Source: Haliclona indistincta (lineage: Eukaryota > Porifera > Demospongiae > Haplosclerida > Chalinidae). From it: a stretch of 64,000 bases of DNA. How positions within the stretch are numbered: the stretch's first letter is position 1; each line of letters starts with the position of its first letter. Made by a program: the position numbers and the translations under genes. The notes below the pieces were generated by a model. It saw only the letters and a list, made by a program, of their open reading frames with translations. It was not told the DNA's origin and searched no databases. Shown here piece by piece: positions 44,850 to 53,189 of this stretch. The stretch lies in assembly GCA_964017065.1 (NCBI GenBank), contig OZ024788.1, positions 11,096,457 through 11,160,456 on the forward strand. The letters run 5' to 3'.

Positions 44850-45660
44850 TCTCAGCAAGCTTCCGCCCAAAGCAATCCAATTGGATTTGTTCTACCTAAG
44901 ACCAAAGAAGAGTGCCGAGTCTCCCAGTTCCATACCCATTGCCAACTCATTACGGAGCTGACGTTGATATTGCACTCAAGAATGGCAAGTTGACACAGTC
45001 TATTCGAAATTCCTTCATCAGCTAAGTGGCATCTTCAATGTTGTACTTCAAACGTTATCCAAGCGGTGGTGACTATGCTAATGTCGCTATGGCTATAATT
45101 CAAAAGTATCCTTTCATGAAATCTTCTATTGATAAATCCCCTGCTGTAAGTACGCATAAAATATAGATTGTGCTATAATACCCAGCTAATTATCACATGG
45201 CAGTAAATATTGACAGTCTACATAAACCTATAGCTTACTGTAAAAGGTGTTGAATTGTACTTTGTTGTATGACACTAAACTGTTGATGACCACAATCTTA
45301 ACCACCCGTAATAATTATGGTGGAATTGTTGTGTTTCTTACTTGATTACCACCTTCAATTGTACATGTAGTTACAAGGGAATAAATGGTATGTTTTATTT
45401 TAAAAATTAATACATATTCAGGAAGGTGTTTATGTTTTCATCACCTGGATCATCAGCTGATGTGGTTACTAGCAACAGCATCGTCCCCACATCCTTCAAA
45501 CCTGTGCTCGCTTCAAAAAGGCCAGATTCAGCGAACGTGAAAGTGGTTCGTGCCCATCTATCAAGAGCCTATAGTGGTAAGACACGATGTAGAATGATGA
45601 CGACGCAGAATTCAAAAAATTTTCAAATAAATTGTTCAAAAAATTTTAAGATGAACAGGT
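44850..45660 (+). pseudogene. Fragment of an unrecognised gene or element (two exon-like pieces)
   Basis: Directly after the fold-back element comes 'tatctcag' and an open stretch whose frames include KAIQLDLFYLRP. After a shift comes ALKNGKLTQSIRNSFIS, a stop, then SSMLYFKRYPSGGDYANVAM and IIQKYPFMKSS, ending at a strong splice donor (GCT/GTAAGT near 45146). A second open piece follows an acceptor near 45420 (ttcag/GAAGGTG). YP...DY..VA..I..KYPF patterns occur in uncharacterised invertebrate proteins, and FYLRP is reminiscent of Crypton-derived DUF3504 proteins, but I cannot assign a family. In-frame stops and a shift mean it is broken as read. Confidence 0.4.
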
Positions 45661-45935
45661 GACACAAGCAAGAAAGGCTACCAATTTACAACACTAGAAA
45701 TAATGAAGAAGAAGGTGAAGAAGAAGGCGGAGAAGGAGGACTGTATACAACATGTCGGAGGACCAACCCACTGTGGATGTGTGTGACTGATTTCTTTCAT
45801 CTCTCTTCGAATTTAGCGAGAGCATGTAATGCATGCATGCTTGCAAGCTGCACTCACACATTTCGAAGTAAGATGTATTTGTCACTTGTCAGGTCAATAA
45901 CAAACAAATGCTTGTTCTGACATAAGTATCAATCC
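45661..45935. other. Unassigned sequence before the gap
   Basis: Contains a GAAGAA/GGAGAA microsatellite (about 45703-45740) and otherwise nothing recognisable. Confidence 0.4.
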
Positions 45936-46135
45936 NNNNNNNNNNNNNNNNNNNNNNNNNNNNNNNNNNNNNNNNNNNNNNNNNNNNNNNNNNNNNNNNN
46001 NNNNNNNNNNNNNNNNNNNNNNNNNNNNNNNNNNNNNNNNNNNNNNNNNNNNNNNNNNNNNNNNNNNNNNNNNNNNNNNNNNNNNNNNNNNNNNNNNNNN
46101 NNNNNNNNNNNNNNNNNNNNNNNNNNNNNNNNNNN
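45936..46135. other. Assembly gap, 200 N
   Basis: Exactly 200 undetermined bases, the style of a scaffold gap of unknown true size. Sequence on either side does not obviously join, so order and orientation across it rest on the assembly. Confidence 1.
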
Positions 46136-47159
46136 GTAACCAGTGCATCTACCCAGCAGTTTTATTCCTATTTATTATAATTTATAATAGCAGCAGCTGA
46201 TCAATCGGTCTTACCGGCAGCGTCTGATTTATTGTTGGCTAAGGGCATGTGCTGATCTTCTTTCCCAGACATTGTGGTCTTAGATCTAGCTAGCGCTAGA
46301 AGCCTGTAGTACAGCTGCGAGCTACCAGAGGTTAGATTTCGCGGGTCGCGCGGGAAAGATAACCAATATTCATTCAATAGTGGGTGTGGTTAACTGTATT
46401 ATGAATATTCCGGAACCATTATGGTTAGCAATGCGATGAAATTAACCCTTTTAGCCCTGTAATACGTTGCCACGCCTGCTCAAGTGTTTATATCTCCGTT
46501 CTCCACGCGCTCTCAACATGTGTCTCAACTTTGTCTACAGCTTGTTCTGCTGGTAAAATAGGTATATACTCGGAAATAGATACGTGACTCATTTCTCTTT
46601 ACTCAGTCATGATTCTAGTGTAACTACTAGAGTTAGTCTATTTTGCTGTTCCCAGCTGGACTCACTGAGCCTATATAGTTGCTGGAGTCTCACCGCCACT
46701 CTGAATTAAAGCAGAACAGTGTACAACTTGACACAGTGAGGATCCTTCAACGTGAGTGATAGCTAATTCCTCTGTTATTCTCTCAGGTAGCACTGATATT
46801 CCTCTGTTTTTCTCTCACGTAGCTTACCCTGCTAAATCGTACTTCATCATTTGAAATATCATTTTATTTCATGTTCATTTCATATTCTCAGAGATTCCTG
46901 TGGTGCAGATGTAAGTTGACAGTGCCATTTTCAGAGGACACCTACATTCTTGAAAAGTAAGTGAAAATTTTATACTTTTCACAAAATCTGTTTTCGTGTC
47001 ACGTATCACACTGCTATGATCCTGTTTTCGTATCACATAGAAACCTTTGTTTTTGTCTCACACATATAAAACCCTCTCTTTTCGTCAAATATTTTGTTTT
47101 CTCGCACACAACCACGTGTACATGTAAAAACTTTGATTGCCTCGTTGTTGTTACTGTCA

Positions 47160-47690
47160 GGAACTTAAAAAGCCAGGATTACCCGAACTATTCTTTCTTG
47201 CTGCCCTTTGCACAATACTATAATCTACAGTGTCCTGGCTATTACTTGCCCGTTTTACACGGAAAATGGGTGTAGCCACACTCCAATAGCACTTGACGTA
47301 TTTGGAACAAAATTATTTAGTACTCTGCAATCACGAGATACCCACATAGGGGTGGGTGGGTTGTGGGGAGGACGGGATTGGGCAGAGATGGCATTTTTGG
47401 CGCTCTGGCAAAAGGAGATGTATCTTCTTCCATCGCTCTTGCTAGTAGGGAATTTTTGCCGAAATCGTGTCTTCTCATTAAATATTCGCCCCTCTGTAAC
47501 TTACAGGCAGAGACCTTTTTGCAAAATCCGATACATACGTTTCTTCTTTGTGTACCAAAGTTTATGTCTGACATTTTGTGTGGGTGTGGCATGCTCAGGA
47601 AAGAAACGCAGCTTTCCCCCCACAAGACGAATGGCGACTTTCTTGGGTGATCGGTGTGATTGAGCAAGCCTTCAACTAACAGTAGAAACC
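47160..47690 (+). repeat. Dispersed 530-bp repeat, copy 1
   Basis: Inverted copy at 55797-56335. Recognisable by 'cagtgtcctggctattactt' at one end and 'acgaatggcgactttcttgg' near the other. Frames of 95-151 codons run through both copies but in different registers with indels, so the similarity is at DNA level and it is probably non-coding. Confidence 0.75.
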
Positions 47691-48275
47691 ATTAATATAA
47701 TAATTTATTATTAAGTTTTACTTTCTACAGAGATTCGTCTTGTGGTATGCAAGATTAAGAGTCCTTAATTTGCAGTCTGACCTGAAAGACAAGATTTTGA
47801 ATAAGTTCCGAGATTTGTCTCTTAGCATAACACACAAACAATAACTCAATCATACACTGTACTGAATTATTATTATTAGTACTAATATTTAGAGATCCAA
47901 TTCAATCGTCACGGTGTGTGGCTATGTAGCAGTCTGTATTTACATATATAGTGTTTGGAGCACGCTAGATTCAGTGTGACGCCTCTGTTTTCTAGTTGGT
48001 ATTTGAACTGTAAGTATAAGCCCTGATGGGTATGCAGTCATTTTAACTCTCTGGATTCCTGTAAATGGCTTCCTTTCTTTAGCTGATTTAGCTAAACCTG
48101 CTTTTGATTCTTGTTTCACCACATCTGGGAAAAGGATGCTTGACTCATTTCTTTATACCGCCCAGTCATGATTCTAGTGTAACTGCTATAGTTATTTTGC
48201 TGCACACTGCTGGACTGAGATAGTTGCTGGAGTCTCGAAATGTGCTACTAAGTTCAGCCAGTGCGACCCGTTTAA

Positions 48276-48872
48276 CTCTTTAGGGACCGACTTATTTTGA
48301 CGAAAACTTGACTTGCTCTTAACTGACAGTTTGTCTTGCAATTTTCTACAACATGCAGTACGCTAGCTAGTCCAAACTAGCACCCTTTTCTCCTGGCATG
48401 TCAAGGTTTACGACCATGTACTAAAGTCTGAGTTGGCCACTCCCACTTCGGAACTGAAGCCGCTTAAGTGCTGCGACCTCGTCATTTTTGAGTTAATTTT
48501 GGTCTTCATTCAGCCCTGGTGACTGATACAAAAACCTGGTGGTGTCCAGGTGAGCAAACAGCACAGTTTAGACCATATTGTTTGCCAAAGTATGCATTTC
48601 CGGGCGTCCTGAAGCCCCAAAAATGCCGAAAGCGGCGAGGGGCTCCGCCCCTTCGAACCCCGGATTAAAGGGGGGACACCCCCCTTTAAAAATCCCCCGT
48701 CCTGCGTTCTATATATTTTAGTGGGGAGGGCGCGGCGAAAAACAGTGGGTTTTTTCAAGTAATTTGCATTAAACTTGATTTGACCTTTCTAGAGCACTTT
48801 TCACACTACTTATGACGTCTACAGTAGGTGGAGTCAATTTTGACGGATAAATCCGCTATAGGCCCTAAAGGG
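48276..48872. mobile_element. 597-bp TTAA-flanked element (nested)
   Basis: Flanked by TTAA (48272-48275, 48873-48876) with short imperfect inverted ends C(T/C)CTTTAGGG. The interior resembles the sequence at about 50480-50800 ('ccacttcg.aa.tgaagccg', 'gcgacctcgtca', 'gcgtcctgaagcc'), so the two belong to one family. No ORF of note. Confidence 0.65.
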
Positions 48873-48889
48873 TTAATACTTCCTCTGTC

Positions 48890-49310
48890 CTCTTCCTCTG
48901 TTGTCGACTGTCCTCTGTTGTGTTCACCGTTAGTCCTTGTCCTCTAATGTGTTCACCATTAGTCCTTGTCTTCTGTTGTGTTCACCGTTAGTCCTTGTCT
49001 TCTGTTGTGTTCACTGTTAGTCCTTGTCCTCTATTGTGTTCACTGTTAGTCCTTGTCTTCTGTTGTGTTCACCGTTAGTCCTTGTCTTCTGTTGTGTTCA
49101 CCGTTCTTTGCCATCTGTTGTGTTCACTGTTCCTTGTTCTCTGATGTGTTCACGGTTTCTTGTCCTCTGTTGTGTTCACGGTTTCTTGTCCTCTGTTGTG
49201 TTCACGGTTTCTTGTCTTCTGTTGTGTTCACCGTTCTTTGCCATCTGGTGTGTTCACTGTTCCTTGTTCTGTGTTGTGTTCATGGTTTCTTGTCCTCTTT
49301 TGTGTTCTGA
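48890..49310. repeat. Tandem repeat, about 14 units of 29 bp
   Basis: Units like 'gtccttgtcttctgttgtg' followed by 'ttcaccgtta', degenerating rightward. The overlapping 85-101-codon frames here are pure repeat translations and are not genes. Confidence 0.9.
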
Positions 49311-50017
49311 TTCTCTCTTCAATATGTAGTAATCACCTGAAACAATTCATAATAATTATAATAGTACTGTAGTATGCAGATATAATTATTGTGAACTGTA
49401 ATATGATCAGTGACACACAGTCATTCAGCCATTTACCCTTCTGTAGACAGCACTAGTCATTGTCTGTTGTCACAATCAGCGTCCATTTGGAAGTCGTCAG
49501 CGTTATTTATCTCAAATGATGAAGTACGATTTAGTTGCAAGAGACGAAAGCAGCATGGAACATTAACACGCATGTAAGTTCACTTTGACGTCCTTAGACA
49601 AAGGGCTTGGCTAAGAGAAAAACAGACTAGGGTAAGCTACGTGAGAGAAAAACAGAGGAATATGCTACCTGAGAGAATGACAGAGGAATCAGCTATCACT
49701 CACGTTGAAGGATCCTCACTGTGTCAAGTTGTACACTGTTCTGCTTTAATTCAGAGTGGCGGTGAGACTCCAGCAACTATATAGGCTCAGTGAGTCCAGC
49801 TGGGAACAGCAAAATAGACTAACTCTAGTAGTTACACTAGAATCATGACTGAGTAAAGAGAAATGAGTCACGTATCTATTTCCGAGTATATACCTATTTT
49901 ACCAGCAGAACAAGCTGTAGACAAAGTAGAGAGCGCGTGGAGAACGGAGATATAAACACTTGAGCAGGCGTGGCAACGTATTACAAGGCTAAAAGGGTTA
50001 ATTTCATCGCATTGCTA

Positions 50018-50923
50018 AAATAGACTATGTCCGAAGTGCGTCCAAAAAAAATGAGTCCCGTTAATGAGTTTTTGTCAAAATTTGCAAATCTGGCTAGAAA
50101 TGCTCCGAAAGTGTTGAAAATGAACTCTAAGTGTTATAAATATCATTTTGAGACAGTTTCTGTAAGAAATAGAGGGTGAAGGATTTCAAGGTGCTTAATG
50201 AGTTTTTGTCAAAATTTGCAAATCTGGCTAGAAATGCTCCGAAAGTGTTGAAAATGAACTCTAAGTGTTATAAATATCATTTTGAGACAGTTTCTGTAAG
50301 AAATAGAGGGTGAAGGATTTCAAGGTGCTTAAACCTTTAATTACTAAATTATCTTGCTGAAATTTTAACCTCGTAAATGCTGACCACTTCTCTCGTGAAT
50401 ATCTCGTGTGTCTTTTGTGCTACTGGTCTCAAATTTGCGTCCTTTTACGCCAGTGAGTAGCCGCAAGTGCCCACACTCAAGTCAGTCAATATGCCCCTCC
50501 CACTTCGAAAGTGAAGCCGATAAAGTGCAACGGCCTCGTCAAATTTTGCTCAAAGTTAGTACTTTGGGGCTAGATACTGAAAAGTACACACAAATAGCAG
50601 TGGTTTTGGTGAGTGCAAAATGTAGCCCAGATCATAGAGAATGTCCAAAAATGTGTTTCCGAGCACCCTGAAGCCATAAAAGGTCCCAATTTTCTTGGCA
50701 GCCATTTTGTTTATCCTAAAATGTTGTGAATTTTGCACTGAAGCCATAGAAATGCCGAAGCCAATACATTTAGCGCAGGGGGCGCGCCGAAAACCAGTCA
50801 ATTTTATGCGGTTATTTGTATTCTTCAATTTGGCTTAATTTCGGAATATTTTAACACTTTTTGATAAAGTTATGGTGTCTGAAGTATGTATGTCGCCAAA
50901 AGGCGACAATAGGGGTTAAAGGG
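50018..50923. mobile_element. Relative of the TTAA-flanked element with a 134-bp tandem duplication
   Basis: Contains two exact tandem copies of 134 bp (50061-50194, 50195-50328), each beginning TTAATGAGTTTTTG, and then (about 50480-50800) the region similar to the 597-bp element. It ends near 'ggggttaaagggttaa' at 50911-50927, where element C begins. Left limit uncertain. Confidence 0.55.
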
Positions 50924-50927
50924 TTAA

Positions 50928-51467
50928 GCGGAGACTTCCTAATTAAAGGGTTCTCCTCAGCACTCGCGTTATGCGAGTCATCATCGATACTAATTTTTGT
51001 TTGTAGCACTAAGTTTAACATACAGCTAAACCCAAAACCCTAAAAACCTTCTCCTAACTGCGCAAAGTAGGGAGGGTCTTCCTAACTAACTAAGGATCGT
51101 CGGGAGGGTCTTCCTAACTAAGGATCGTCGGGAGAGTCTTCCTAACTAAGGATCGTCGGGAGGGTCGTCCTAAACCGGGCCTTCGGCCCTTAGTAAGCCT
51201 AAGGATCGTCGGGAGAGTCGTCATAAACAGGCCTCAACTAAGGATGGAGCTAAAACTTAACTTTTATAAAAAAAAAAAAAACACAAAAGAACATGCATTC
51301 TGCGAGAATCGAACCCTGACCGTCTGCATCACAAGCCACCATACCAAACCGCTGTGCCACCGAACCAACTGATTGGTTGGTGCTACAAACAAGCCTTTAT
51401 AGTAATTCTGTACGCGCGCGCACAACGCGAGTGCTGAGGAGAACCCTATTAATTAGGAAGTCTCCGC
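50928..51467 (-). mobile_element. tRNA-like-core element C, TTAA-flanked
   Basis: 540 bp between TTAA and TTAA (50924-50927, 51468-51471), with inverted ends of about 43 bp starting GCGGAGACTTCCTAATTAA (one length difference). On the minus strand: 'gcgcgcgcgtacagaatta', tRNA-like segment (51368-51298) with A box TGGCACAGCGG and B box GGTTCGATTC, T-rich stretch, 'aaagttaagtttta', four to five 'cctcccgacgatccttag' units, 'gcgcagttaggagaaggttt' and a TTTTAGGGTTT-like end. The core matches elements A and B; the ends do not. Confidence 0.82.
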
Positions 51468-51471
51468 TTAA

Positions 51472-51700
51472 CGAGACTCAAAAAAAATTCGCCCGGACCG
51501 GCCTATCCGCAAGTGGCATTGACCAGTCAAAATACTGCGGCCACAGCTTCCGAATCGGTGCAGCTACAACCGCAGCACAGCACGGCTTACCAGAAGCTAC
51601 AATTAAAATGCTGAGACGCTGGGAGAGTTCAGCCTACCAGCTGTACGTGAGAACACCTCGGCACACCCTGTCAAGTATCTCCGCTACTCTCTCAGCCTAA
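51472..51700 (+). pseudogene. C-terminal fragment of a tyrosine recombinase
   Basis: The frame encodes FARTGLSASGIDQSKYCGHS, then FRIGAATTAAQ, then EATIKMLRRWESSAYQLYVR, and stops at 51700. This is the C-terminal catalytic part of tyrosine recombinases of the DIRS/Crypton type: HxxR box as GHSFRIGAATTAA, and the RW.S.AY..YVR region with the nucleophile-type Tyr. Element C is inserted immediately upstream at TTAA. No N-terminal part is found on the other side, so the gene is truncated. Which of DIRS or Crypton cannot be told from this piece. Confidence 0.8.
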
Positions 51701-52181
51701 CAGTCCGCTTACCTAGCTCGTCATACTTACAGTTACTAACATACAATCCCGTATAGGACACCTGAAGTGCACGCTTCATATGTATACGTATACTATATGT
51801 ACTTCATTAGTATGAATATACACATGTATATAATATCAGTTTAATTAATCGGGGCAGACCAACGTTAGCATTCGTCCCTACAGAGAGATTCTAAGACACA
51901 GTACAGAATGTTAAGAAAAATCATTTCCTGGAGGGTCAGCATCCTTCTTCCCTGGGCCAGGGCGAAGGCTACCACCTTCGTCCTGCAGCTAACCCTCCAA
52001 TATTCAGAGCGAAGATAGCGTAGAGTTATAGGGCCAAATGCCAGTTGACATCAACCATGCATGCATATGCTCAGTGTAGTGCACATGCGTTCTGTGGGAT
52101 CACTTGCAGTACCCCTCAGTTACGCTGCACGTAAACCATGTCTCTTATCAGGGCATGCATGCTCAGTCTGGTGCCCATCCT

Positions 52182-52185
<4 letters not shown>
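51701..52185. other. Unassigned region between recombinase fragment and LINE
   Basis: Probably the 3' flank of the recombinase element. It contains 'ccttcttccctgggccaggg' and a near-mirror 'cgaaggctaccaccttcg', and two similar 'gcatgc..gctcagt(c)tg' stretches near 52065 and 52155. No gene seen. Confidence 0.4.
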
Positions 52186-52214
<29 letters not shown>

Positions 52215-52255
52215 CAACGGCAAAAAGATACTCAATAGCATTAGGCTAATATTAA

Positions 52256-52907
52256 CTCATTGGACGCGTTAATTTATTCATGGCTCCGCCCCCATCACGC
52301 GATGGCTGATTTGAATTTTGATCGTTACCTTGGTAGTGCATCTTGTGCGCTTGTAGTGACTTCCGCGCTCGTCCAGCAGGTATGAAAGCATTACAGATCG
52401 TCTTTTTACTTACAGAGGAACACTATGATGTCTTTCGATAGTTTCTACGACCTGTCAAAGCTACTCGTCACATCGTGAAAACGGGCGACTATTATCAAGC
52501 ACAACTTTACCTTGGCGATCAACGCATACTGTAGCAAGGACTTGTTGAGCTGTGTATGTCTGATCCCTGGTCTCCACTGATGCTCTAGTGCATGTTTCGT
52601 GACACTCAACCGCTGTCTTCAATCTACTTGAATGGTGTTTACAACCATAACTCGGTAGCCATTTTTCGAAAGTGATTTCCTGTCTAACAGCAGCAGAGTT
52701 CCATCTGGAGCTAGCCATCCTATAGTACCACCAGACGATTGTTGTAGCAGCTGTGTTATAACAGCTGTGTTGCAGCAGCAGTGATAAACAAGTTTGTACA
52801 AATCCATGCAAAACATAGCTCGGGCCACGGAAGTGGCCTACCGCCTGTGTAACGCAAGATAATAATTTCAACATTGGGCCACGGGCGTGGCCTATCGCGC
52901 CCAATGA
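52256..52907. mobile_element. 652-bp TTAA-flanked element inside the LINE 3' UTR
   Basis: Inverted ends CTCATTGGACGCG / CGCGCCCAATGAG (one mismatch) immediately inside TTAA and TTAA (52252-52255, 52908-52911). The LINE 3' UTR continues on both sides. No transposase. TTAA duplication suggests a piggyBac-type MITE; family inferred. Confidence 0.85.
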
Positions 52908-53011
52908 GTTAAGAGTATCATCAAAGAAAGGAAAAGTGAGTGGTAATGTGCAAGATAGTAATAATTATGAAGTTTGATTAAGAGTGGTAATGTAAATGTG
53001 TAAAGTAAGAA

Positions 53012-53172
53012 TTTAAGAAAAAAAAAAAAAAAAAAACAAACAAAAAAACAACAAAAAAAAAACAAAAAACAGAACCAAAAAAAAAAAAAAAAAAAAAAAA
53101 ACAGAAAAAAAAAAAACGAACAAAAACAACAAAAAAAAACAACAAAAAAAACAAAAAAACAAAAAAAAAAAC
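53012..53172. repeat. A-rich (A)nC low-complexity tract
   Basis: About 160 bp of A runs interrupted by single C/G within the LINE 3' UTR. The minus-strand Phe-rich frame over it is an artefact. Confidence 0.9.
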
Positions 53173-53189
53173 AAGGACAGAGACAAAAG

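Larger units (their letters stand above)
46424..50017. mobile_element. 3.6-kb fold-back element with about 400-bp terminal inverted repeats
   Basis: Left arm 46424 to about 46830 and right arm about 49625 to 50017 are inverted copies that look about 97% identical. The main difference is about 14 bp extra in the left arm near 46515. Both begin 'ttagcaatgcgatgaaatta' and continue 'acccttttagcc'. A shortened direct copy of an arm segment ('actcagtcatgattctagtg' region) recurs internally at about 48135-48240. The interior also holds a dispersed repeat (47160-47690), a TTAA-flanked element (48276-48872) and a 29-bp tandem repeat. No transposase ORF recognised. Ends carry TTAACCCTTTTAGCC, recalling TTAA-targeting (piggyBac-like) elements. 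Confidence 0.82.

Noticed and set aside
49024..49372. ORFs of 70-101 codons (MSSVVFTVS...)
   Set aside because: Translations of a 29-bp tandem repeat, open because the repeat lacks stops.
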